From: Ypsolopha sequella
Taxonomy: Eukaryota; Arthropoda; Insecta; Lepidoptera; Ypsolophidae
DNA length: 64,000 nucleotides
NCBI GenBank assembly: GCA_934047225.1
Contig: OW203987.1
Location: forward strand, 4,181,501-4,245,500
Reading direction: 5' to 3'
Below the pieces are notes generated by a model, which was given only the letters and a program-made list of their open reading frames with translations, was not told the DNA's origin and did not search any database. Below are positions 26,301 to 38,300 of this stretch, in pieces; the stretch's first letter is position 1; each line of letters opens with the position of its first letter. A program made the position numbers and the translations under genes.

Positions 26301-29300
26301 TCCGTAGATTTTGCTTAAGTCCCTGGACAGACTTGATTATCGCCTCGCCAGCTTTCACTCTTCCACATTCTGTTCGAGCGCTCCTCATCCCAGGTTTTAT
26401 CAAAAGGTCAAAAGCTAGTTCAGGATAGGTCAAAAAACTATTTAAGCCTAGGCCAAAAATCTAGTCAAGCCTAGGTCAAAAAACTAGTTCAGCCTAGGTC
26501 AAAAAACTAGTTCAGCCTATGTCAAAATACTAGTCCAGCCTAGGCCAGAAAACTTTGGTTTGGCTGGTAACATCTGTATAACATTAAAAGCAAAACTAAC
26601 CCAACCAATTAATTCCCTTGATTACTGAAACTCAAATTACGTAAAAAGTATACCGACTGTGATATCAACTAACGTTTTCTGGTAAGTATTCAACGTAATG
26701 AAGTAAATAATAAACACACCGGTGTTTTTTTTTCAGGTTTTTGTTTTAAATAATCAATCACCGAGTAATTTAATTCTGATTTATAATGAACCTAATGTTT
26801 GAAATTGAAATCGAAATTATTTATTTGTCTTTCAAACATAATTATTTTATATATAATTATAGGTAAATACACATAAAAGAAACACAACTATTGCAGAATA
26901 ACATAATATAGTTCAAGATATATTTCGGGCCCCACTGGGCCCGGCATCAGTTGGAGTAATAATGACAGGATGACAGATGATATTTACAAGATGACAATGA
27001 GAATAATACAATAAAAAAATTAAAAAATTAAAAACGCAAAACTACTTCCCTAAAAGCTAAACTTTTTGATTTATGTGAGGATGTGTTTGTGGTTGGGATA
27101 GAAACAGAGGGTGTTTGTGTGCGTGTAGGATGATTTGTGTGGTGGGTTGAAATGAAAGAGAATGTTGAATTGTGTGTGTCTTTTTTAAGTATAGTCTAGA
27201 ATGATTGATTTTTGAGTCAGGTTTTTGTAATGTTTTTATATAGGTTTCGTTTGTCTGTAAGTCAGTGTTGTCTATTTAGTCCAGGGCCGTAATGAGCACC
27301 AAGCGACCAGATGTAAGACGACTCCCAGGTCCTTAGCTGAATATCAGTCAGTGGTGGGTGAAATGATTTTATAATGCGGACGGTGAAGCAGTCGTCGAAT
27401 GGTTTGCTGTGTAGGCGGGTATGAGTTGGGATGGGTAGTGTATTATTATGTGTTTTTGTTGTGAATCTGTGTTGGTTGATACGGATATGAAGCGGAGTTC
27501 TCGTTTCACCTACATAGAATGCCGGGCAGAGTCACAGGTGCACAGGTTTTGCACCGTGGCCGTCGGCATGGAGCTGTGGCTGGGGATGTGTTGAGCGGAA
27601 TGTTTGTGTCTTTTGAATTTGTTTTTGTGAGAATGGTTTTAAGGTTTTTGTTTTGACGATAACAGATCGGTGGGTTAGTGGGGAGTAGTGATTTTGTTTC
27701 ATCGTTTTGTTTTAGTATGGGCATGAAGTCAAAACGATGAAACAAAATCACTACTCCCCACTAACCCACCGATCTGTTATCGTCAAAACAAAAACCTTAA
27801 AACCATTCTCACAAAAACAAATTCAAAAGACACAAACATTCCGCTCAACACATCCCCAGCCACAGCTCCATGCCGACGGCCACGGTGCAAAACCTGTGCA
27901 CTCATCAACACATCTACACACATTAATACACACCACACAACACACCCTTACAAAGCTCAGACAAACACATCATGCATAACAAAAAACTGTATTTACCTAC
28001 TGGAATGTCGACTCTGCCCGGCATTCTATGTAGGTGAAACGAGAACTCCGCTTCATATCCGTATCAACCAACACAGATTCACAACAAAAACACATAATAA
28101 TACACTACCCATCCCAACTCATACCCGCCTACACAGCAAACCATTCGACGACTGCTTCACCGTCCGCATTATAAAATCATTTCACCCACCACTGACTGAT
28201 ATTCAGCTAAGGACCTGGGAGTCGTCTTACATCTGGTCGCTTGGTGCTCATTACGGCCCTGGACTAAATAGACAACACTGACTTACAGACAAACGAAACC
28301 TATATAAAAACATTACAAAAACCTGACTCAAAAATCAATCATTCTAGACTATACTTAAAAAAGACACACACAATTCAACATTCTCTTTCATTTCAACCCA
28401 CCACACAAATCATCCTACACGCACACAAACACCCTCTGTTTCTATCCCAACCACAAACACATCCTCACATAAATCAAAAAGTTTAGCTTTTAGGGAAGTA
28501 GTTTTGCGTTTTTAATTTTTTAATTTTTTTATTGTATTATTCTCATTGTCATCTTGTAAATATCATCTGTCATCCTGTCATTATTACTCCAACTGATGCC
28601 GGGCCCAGTGGGGCCCGAAATATATCTTGAACTATATTATGTTATTCTGCAATAGTTGTGTTTCTTTTATGTGTATTTACCTATAATTATATATAAAAAA
28701 ATAAAAAACAAGCTGATAAAGGCAATATATATATTTTTCAAACATAATTATATCACACAGAAATTTGTTTTAAAAAGAATGCGACAAAAAGGAACGAGCT
28801 CAGCTATATGCTGTGATAGAAAAATAAATTGGTCTTCACAGCGCTGATTTTCAGCTTGTCCCGTTCTCGCAGAATGTGCACATGCGGGTAGAAAATTGGG
28901 AAAAAAAGATTTAACATTATTATATAAATATAGCATGCATTACATTTAAAAATAGAAATAATAAAATAACATGAATACATTAATGAACAAAAAAAGAAAA
29001 AAAACGTTAATTGATATTCTTAACATCATAGTTTATCGAAAGTAATCACAAATTTTGAATAATTAAAAATTATTTGTTGTCAGATGCGAGGGCGTGGTGG
29101 ACCTGAACGACCCGGAAGTGTTCAACAGCATGAAGCGGCGCCTGCGCACGGTCATGTCCAACCCAGACCTGCATTGTATCGAGTATGTGCCCAACGTGAG
29201 TACTCTACATACATACACTTTTCACCTTACTCTTTATTATGACGCATTAAGAATTAATTTCATTTATTTTATTCACTTAACATTATTAATAATAATTAAA

Positions 29301-32300
29301 TTTATATAGTTTATTATCTGTTAACATTTTGGTGAATTAGATTTAATAAAACCGGCCAAGTGCGAGTCGGACTCGCGCACAAGGGTTCCGTACCATTATC
29401 TATAAAAACGGCAAAAAAAAAACATGTCTGTTGTATGGGAGCCCCCTTAAATATTTATTCTGTTTTTTAGTATCTTTTGTTATAGTGGCAACAGAAATAC
29501 ATCATCTGTGAAAATTTCAACTGTCTATCTATCACGGTTCATGAGATACAGCCTGGTAACAGACGGACAGCGGAGTCTTAGTAATAGGGACCCGTTGGTT
29601 ACCCTTTGGGTACGGAACTCTAAAAACGAGCTCTTGTGGGGATACGTGTAGGTGTACTGATGTCAGGAACAAGTTAAAGGAAACATGTTGTTTGGTTGAT
29701 GGTCGTATAATGAATGAATACCTTTAATTAGTACAAAAATACCTTAATTCTAACTTACTGACTAAGCGTAACTTTAATGACGCACGAAAGTGCATGTCGC
29801 AATGCTACATCTCCCCCGAAAGTATATGGTTACACATCCCTTTGAAAGAAAAAAAAATGTTTACATTACAAAAACTTAAAATAAAATCAATGAAAACATT
29901 TTTGCTTAATTGTAAAAATTAAACTAAATATTCAATCACGAAATAATTTCGTATTATTTTTATGAACCAAATATTCTTTATTAAACTTATCAATCTTCAC
30001 ATTTGGTGATAAATCTTCTAAAACTACAAAAGGGCCTTCGTAAACACAATCCAACTTATTACCTACTTGATTTTTCACTAAAACTAGATCTCCTGGCTTA
30101 TATTTAATAGTATTACAATTTTTATCAAAATTAAATTTTCTTAAGGATTTACTATTTAAAAGATTTTGCTTAGCATCTAACTGAGCTTTTTGCAATCTGT
30201 ATTTTAACTCTTTGGGGTAGTCGTCGAAGTTATACAAAGGATCGACTCCCTTACATAAATTGGATGGAAGGTTACAAACTTTGCCAAACACGAGTTCGTA
30301 TGGAGTGTATTTCGTCTCTGAATGTACACTAGTGTTGAAAGAAAAACACCAAAACGGAACCCACTCGCTCCAATCACTCCTGTTGTTTTCACATTGAATC
30401 CTAAGGTAGGCGCCTAAGTGCTTATGCGTATTTTCTATGCCTCCTAAGGTCTCGTGATGGTACGCGGTAGACATTAATTTCTCGATACCTAGTAACCTAC
30501 ACACCTCACTCATCACTGATGACGTAAATTCGGTACCCCTATCGGTCAGTATCCCTTTTGGGATACCGTAACGCAATATAAAACTGTTAACAAAAGCTTT
30601 GGCCACAGTTTCAGCGTCTTTTCGCTCCAAAGGATAAGCCTCTACATATTTGCTTAGATCGCACTTCTTTCAAATGCCGAGTTGGCAGCGGAGGTTATAA
30701 CCATAGGCTCTTTGATGTGTCTGTTCGTGTGTTTCTGAATTTGACAACTCTTACAACGTTTTACATAATTCATAACGTCGTTAGTCATACCAGGCCAAAA
30801 ATAGTATTTTTTAATGTTATTTAACATGCGATTCATACCTGCATGTCCACTTGTGGGCAAAAGGTGAAAGTCATTTCAAATTGTCGTTATTTCATCCCTG
30901 TCTGAAATACGATCTATGTCTCTTGTAATAAGGAATTTTGGTGACGCGATTTTACATTTTTTGATACTGCGCAGTATACTTTTAATAAATCGAGCGTTAC
31001 TCCTATTTTTTATGATGAGTAGCTCTACAATATTTAACTTTTGGCACAATTTTTCGAGATCCCTCGCTAACACCAACTCGGTCGATAACGATCGGGTATC
31101 AAGAATGATCGCGGATTGCGATGGTATATAAGTGCAATAGTTAGCGTCACTTGAAACATACTCTGAAATATTCAAACTTTTGTCATTAAAATTGTTTAAG
31201 AAAATTAATTCAGTTATCTCATTTGGTCGTTTGAGCACCTCTACTGCTGTAGGTTGATCAGGCCTACTGGAAGTAAAAGGCTCGGTGGGTCGGTCATGGT
31301 CGGTGCCCTGACTCTCTAGTCTTTTCGTCTGTGCTCTTGTCAACACGGAAACTACATGTTCTTGTAAGTCTTTAAGGTCTTTAGACGAAACCGGAAGTCG
31401 ACTTAACGCGTCTGCAGCTGCGTTATTTCGACCCGGAACGTATACAACCTCAAAGTCATACTCTTCTAAGTATAACCTAAACTTTGTCAGTCGACTGGAG
31501 GGGTCGGTTAAGCCGAACAAATAAACTAAAGGTCTGTGGTCGGTAAAGATTTTAAATTTTCTACCATACAAATATGGTCTAAAGTAGCGTACAGCCCATA
31601 CTATAGCTAACAGTTCTATTATCGGATACCTAGTCTCTGCTGGTTTAAGATTTCTACTGGCGTAAGCTATGACTTTGCCATTACTGTTTGAGAGAATTGC
31701 ACCCAAACCTACAAACGAGGCGTCAGTTTGCAAACGGAAGATGTTAGTTTTGGAAAAGTCGGGATAATCCAACACAGGCGGATTACAGAGCGCCAATTTT
31801 AATTTCTGAAATGCATTTTCGCAATCAATAGTCCATTCGAATTTTGCACCTTTTTTGCCTAATGCATGTAACGGAAATACGATGTCAGCGAAACGTGATA
31901 TAAAGCGTCGGTAATAGTTCGCGAATGCAACAAACCGTTTTACCTCGTCGGCGTTATTCGGCCTTGGATAATTTTTCATCGTTGTAATTTTATCTGGGTC
32001 TGGAAAAATACCTTCGGATGTGATTTGATGTCCTAGGTAAATTATTTCCTGTCGAAGGAACTCACACTTTATAGGGTTAAGTTTAAGATTAACCTCACGC
32101 AATCGGTTCAGTACGCTTACGAGATTTTTATTATGGTGTTCCATGGATTTTCCTATTACTACGCAATCATCTAAATAAATAAAACACTTGTCAAAATTAA
32201 GACCTGCCATTGCTATGGTCATAAGCCTCGAAAAAACACTGGCACTTGTTTTGAGACCCATGGGACAGCGTTTCATGTTTCCCTGCGTTGAAAGCTGTAT

Positions 32301-35300
32301 AATTAGATACTGTCTATCAGTTGAGAGGTAACCTGCTCCTGACCTGTCATAATAGGCAACAGGGCGATGGCTGTTTTTAAATCGAAATTATCTTGCGCCA
32401 TATTTACAGTTTCTGTGCACTTATCTACATATAAGGGAATATTTAAACTTAAAATATATTGGTAAATCCCTCGTATATTTCCTATCAATATGTTAGATGC
32501 TTGTATTTCTTCACTATTTAATACACTCGATTCTGTTTTTACTCTTATATCAGACGAAATAGACTCCAAACGACTGTATAATTCTCGAGCTTCTTGAAAC
32601 TTGAGCTGAGCTGTCTCTGAACTTTGCCTTCTGGCTGGTCCGACTTTAATGAGATATGCTTTTATTTCAATTAATCTCTCATAAATAATTTCTAACTCAG
32701 TTAACTCAGACGTAACAAACTAGACTATGGAAATCGTTCCAAAAATATAGGGAAGTACATAAAAACATTACATTGATAGTGACTTACTTGTCTAGTAGAC
32801 TGTACTTAAAAAAATATCGGCACCACGGGTATGACTTGATGGTGAGGGGCGACACGTGGCATGACGCGGCGGCTCGCAGCGGTCATCGGCGGACGGCGGG
32901 CGGCGGCGGGCGTCAGCGGGCATCGGCTGGTCTGGCAGCTCTCGACTCCTTGTCCGCTGAGGGTGGGCCGGGCTATACCCTGGACTCCGTGGGCCGGGAT
33001 TACCCTGGACACCGCTCGTACGCTTCAAGTCTTCTTATAAGTTCTTCTTATGATTGGTGATGTCAGCTATGTTAGTTGTTTGATTTATGATTACTTGGTT
33101 GTCAGCCATGCTACGGTGATAGTGGCTATGTGTCTTCATCTTTAAAGTGGCTTCGTCAAACTGGCTTCTTCAATTTCATGTTCGTTTCGATCTTCCTATT
33201 TATAACGAAGTCCTTGGGTTCTTGTGGCTGAGGGTCGCCATGTGGGGATACGTGTAGGTGTACTGATGTCAGGAACAAGTTAAAGGAAACATGTTGTTTG
33301 GTTGATGGTCGTATAATGAATGAATACCTTTAATTAGTACAAAAATACCTTAATTCTAACTTACTGACTAAGCGTAACTTTAATGACGCACGAAAGTGCA
33401 TGTCGCAATGCTACACTCTCAATTTCAAGTGTCACTGACATTTGATATCTCAGAACAATTCTGAGTTTGATATATCATGCCCTATGGTAACGCCATTTTG
33501 TTTTTTTTAATACATACAAATGTAGTTACTGGCAAAGGTGTCGAGCCATTATGCCCACAAGGCTTTTGTTTAAAAATGCAAGATTAAAAAATATTTATTT
33601 ATGTAAAAATCCAAATGTTGGGAAAAGTACAAATCCCTTAGCTTTTTACATACTTTCATTTTAGATATTAAATTAGTTGATAGTTTAAAATGTTGTGGAT
33701 TCACGTCGGTTCGTAACATTGCAGCGTTGCTCCCGCACCTCCCTCGTGGAGTGGGTCCGTGCGGCCGCCATGTGCGCTGGTAGCGCTACAGGCGCAGCGC
33801 ACGCGGGGGAGCTGGCGCGCGCGCTGTCGGGGGGAGGGGCGGCGGCGTCCAGGCTGGCAGCGGCGCTGCGAGCCGATCTATCCGCTAGACGACCCTACGC
33901 CGCCTACCTGGCGAGCTGCAGGGCTGGTTTGACGCATACTCTTCATGCTTTGAACAGGTAACTCTATAAACATCTAAAACTAACACTTTGGGAATCGGTT
34001 TAGATGCGATTTTTACTGGACAGGTTAGTTTATGTTTGAGCTAAGCAACGTCAAGTTTATTTCAATTTTAAGCTTTTTGCGAATAACTGATCTTGAAATG
34101 TTATAATTCTTATTTTTGACAATTTTACAAACAAATCATTGAAGCTTTATCTTGTTTGATTGAAAATGTTCAGTTTTAGTAAAAAAAAAACAACTTTTAA
34201 CTGTGTAATGTTCCACAGACAGATCAGTATAGTGAGTGCGGAGTGTTCGTGGTGCGCGCGCGCCGCTGCCGCCGCCCGAGTGCTGGAGCAGCTGGAGCGA
34301 GGGCCCGCGCTGCGGAGACTGGCGCGCCATCACCACCATCACAACAACACGCAGACCAATGGTGAGTGCTGCGTCTGTACCTTGTTACACGAACATGGGT
34401 TTGGGCTAACATTAAAGATGTGGCACAGCATAGAACGGAGAAGAGTTCCGTGTTGTGGTCGCAGATATTCGTTAGGATATGGCACCCCAAGAAAAAAAGG
34501 TTCTTGTGTGACGTAAGCATAAATTAGATTAAAGGTCTTCTCTATTTTCTAATGTAGACCTTAAAGGACATTTAAAATGTTTGTTTGTCGCCAGGCGGTG
34601 AGCTGATGGATGAGAAAGCATCGAGACTGACGGCCAACATTAAAGCCATCACAGCTGAGGTCAAGGCTGATCCTTCCTGGGAAGGTATGTCATACATAAT
34701 TAATGTATTTTGATATTTGAAAACAAAGTTTCAGTGATATCGAAAATTATTATCTTTTCAATGCATGTGCTCGTAAAGGCCCACTTTTTATGCATCAAAA
34801 CCGAACAAAAAGTCGATTATTTTGCCCTAGGGCTTTATTATTATTATTTTTTTTTATTTGTTTACAATGGTTGGCTAACCTGCAGCCTTTCCTGTGTACC
34901 ATAGACGTTATACTTTTTTTCCACTGTTTAACGGCTCTGGATACAGTCCTTTTAAGCCAATCATAATTTAAAGTTCACAAGATTATATTTGTTTTCATTT
35001 CCTCACACTATGCATTGAAAAATGTAGTATGATACACGGGCGTAAAAGCAATAAATTACTCGGTTACGTTTATCGTTCTCGTAATTTATTCCTTTGCGCC
35101 CTTGTAGCATAAACTACTATTACGTTTGTGATTCGGCAGTTGGTGGAACTTAGTGAAGAAAACACACCTTTCATTATTGAAATACTATTTATAGCAATGT
35201 ACACATAATTTCCAAGCATGTTCTTTTTTCAAGTAAAAGTAATGCGCAATCGTGTTGAACCAATAGCGGCTGGTCATTGTAGATTGTACATAATGAAATG

Positions 35301-38300
35301 GTTTTGAAGATTTGGCATCCACTGCTTTTGTTTCAAAATTGCGGCCACTGGTAATTTTCGTTAAAATCGATTACTGACATGAATACAAAAAAAAAGGTTT
35401 TCGACATAACCTCGTCACGTTTGGAAGATATAAGCAACCAAATTGTACTGGTAAAACGGTTATAACAAACTAATTAAAAAAATAAGAAAATAATTAAATA
35501 TAAAATAGTTGCCGGTTTGGTTTCTATTCGTTGTTGAACTATACCAATGACAATGCACCTGTTTGCAGGCGCTTCAGCATCACAACTGGAGATGGTGGAG
35601 ATCACAGTGGAGCGCGCTGCATTCGCGCGACTCTACCTGCACGTGCTGTTCCCGAACGGAGACGGTGACATTGCAAGGGACCAGTGAGTACAGGAGTACC
35701 ATTTAAATAATACAAGTAGCAACATTCGCGCGACTCTACCTGCACGTGCTGTTCCCGAACGGGGACGGCGATATAGCAAGGGACCAGTGAGTACAGGAGT
35801 ACCATTTAAATAATACAAGTAGCAACATTCGCGCGACTCTACCTGCACGTGCTGTTCCCGAACGGGGACGGCGATATAGCAAGGGACCAGTGAGTACAGG
35901 AGTACCATTTAAATAATACAAGTAGGAACATTCGCACGACTCTACCTGCACGTGCTGTTCCCGAACGGGGACGGCGATATAGCAAGGGACCAGTGAGTAC
36001 AGGAGTACCATTTAAATAATACAAGTAGGAACATTCGCACGACTCTACCTGCACGTGCTGTTCCCGAACGGGGACGGTGATATCGCAAGGGACCAGTGAG
36101 TACAGGAGTACCATTTAAATAATACAAGTAGGAACATTCGCATGACTCTACCTGCACGTGCTGTTCCCGAACGGGGACGGCGATATAGCAAGGGACCAGT
36201 GAGTACAGGAGTACCATTTAAATAATACAAGTAGCAACATTCGCGCGACTCTACCTGCACGTGCTGTTCCCGAACGGGGACGGTGATATAGCAAGGGACC
36301 AGTGAGTACAGGAGTACCATTTAAATAATACAAGTAGGAACATTCGCACGACTCTACCTGCACGTGCTGTTCCCGAACGGGGACGGCGATATAGCAAGGG
36401 ACCAGTGAGTACAGGAGTACCATTTAAATAATACAAGTAGGAACATTCGCACGACTCTACCTGCACGTGCTGTTCCCGAACGGGGACGGTGATATCGCAA
36501 GGGACCAGTGAGTACAGGAGTACCATTTAAATAATACAAGTAGGAACATTCGCACGACTCTACCTGCACGTGCTGTTCCCGAACGGGGACGGCGATATCG
36601 CAAGGGACCAGTGAGTACAGGAGTACCATTTAAATAATACAAGTAGGAACATTCGCACGACTCTACCTGCACGTGCTGTTCCCGAACGGGGACGGCGATA
36701 TCGCAAGGGACCAGTGAGTACAGGAGTACCATTTAAATAATACAAGTAGGAACCTTCGCATGACTCTACCTGCACGTGCTGTTCCCGAACGGGGACGGCG
36801 ATATAGCAAGGGACCAGTGAGTACAGGAGTACCATTTAAATAATACAAGTAGCAACATTCGCGCGACTCTACCTGCACGTGCTGTTCCCGAACGGGGACG
36901 GCGATATAGCAAGGGACCAGTGAGTACAGGAGTACCATTTAAATAATACAAGTAGCAACATTCGCGCGACTCTACCTGCACGTGCTGTTCCCGAACGGGG
37001 ACGGCGATATAGCAAGGGACCAGTGAGTACAGGAGTACCATTTAAATAATACAAGTAGGAACATTCGCACGACTCTACCTGCACGTGCTGTTCCCGAACG
37101 GGGACGGCGATATAGCAAGGGACCAGTGAGTACAGGAGTACCATTTAAATAATACAAGTAGGAACATTCGCACGACTCTACCTGCACGTGCTGTTCCCGA
37201 ACGGGGACGGTGATATCGCAAGGGACCAGTGAGTACAGGAGTACCATTTAAATAATACAAGTAGCAACATTCGCGCGACTCTACCTGCACGTGCTGTTCC
37301 CGAACGGGGACGGTGATATAGCAAGGGACCAGTGAGTACAGGAGTACCATTTAAATAATACAAGTAGGAACATTCGCACGACTCTACCTGCACGTGCTGT
37401 TCCCGAACGGGGACGGCGATATAGCAAGGGACCAGTGAGTACAGGAGTACCATTTAAATAATACAAGTAGGAACATTCGCACGACTCTACCTGCACGTGC
37501 TGTTCCCGAACGGGGACGGCGATATAGCAAGGGACCAGTGAGTACAGGAGTACCATTTAAATAATACAAGTAGGAACATTCGCACGACTCTACCTGCACG
37601 TGCTGTTCCCGAACGGGGACGGCGATATCGCAAGGGACCAGTGAGTACAGGAGTACCATTTAAATAATACAAGTAGGAACATTCGCACGACTCTACCTGC
37701 ACGTGCTGTTCCCGAACGGGGACGGCGATATCGCAAGGGACCAGTGAGTACAGGAGTACCATTTAAATAATACAAGTAGGAACCTTCGCGCGTCTCTACC
37801 TGCACGTACTGTTCCCGCGCGGGGCGGCGACATCACGAGGGACCAGTGAGTACAGGAGTACTATTCAAATAATGCGCGTAGGATCCTTCGAAACTCTTCA
37901 GCAAAGTTCCGCTTTCTATACAATCCATGAAAGATTGTTCATTTCCGGTTCATTTACACTTAGAAAGAAAGAAATTTATTAGCAAAGACATGTCACAAAA
38001 TAATAGTTCTTGTAGGTAATTGCAGTATCGATGAGTCCTTCCATAATAATGGCATAATTTTTTTTATGCACAGTAAATAAAAAAGTCAAAAATGAAATAA
38101 GATACATTGACAAAATTAAAACACAAAAAATAATAACAATACAATATTCAAAAACACAATAGTCGATATTATTCTCATATCAATTGTCAGAAAAATTTAA
38201 GAAAGATATTCAGGACGGATTACAATAGTGTCGATTCGGTGTAACGCAATTTGACTTGTTTGACAGGACTAAACTTGATTTAAGTGTTCTGTCTTTTTCC

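Larger units (their letters stand above)
26830..28751. mobile_element. Palindromic pair of Penelope-like element 3' halves with 16-bp target duplication
   Basis: TTTCAAACATAATTAT flanks the unit at 26830-26845 and 28736-28751. Inside, a left arm (26847-27709, element on the minus strand) and a right arm (27730-28700, plus strand) are almost perfect reverse complements around a 20-nt loop. The two copies meet at their truncated 5' ends and their 3' ends face outward. The left arm lacks about 110 bp present at 27901-28010 of the right arm. Each outer end carries CTGATGCC...GGGCCCGAAA, a hammerhead-like motif. Confidence 0.85.
29631..33419 (-). mobile_element. Gypsy-type LTR retrotransposon, identical LTRs, internally deleted
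   Basis: CTCT target duplication (29631-29634, 33416-33419). LTRs of 175 bp at 29635-29809 and 33241-33415 read the same at every base, starting TG and ending CA. On the minus strand, a primer-binding site candidate TGGCGACCCTC (tRNA-Arg style) follows the right LTR, and a purine-rich tract lies beside the left LTR. Order is gag remnant, reverse transcriptase, RNase H, integrase, as in Ty3/Gypsy. No envelope gene is seen. Protease and the first half of the reverse transcriptase are missing, and integrase has a second lesion. Confidence 0.93.

Noticed and set aside
32773..33060. GC-rich patch with plus-strand frame as an extra exon
   Set aside because: It lies between the 5' LTR and gag of the minus-strand Gypsy element, so it is that element's leader.
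35602..37805. Series of overlapping minus-strand frames of about 91 codons every 103 bp
   Set aside because: They are shadows of the 103-bp array on the antisense strand; the coding sense is exon 25 on the plus strand.
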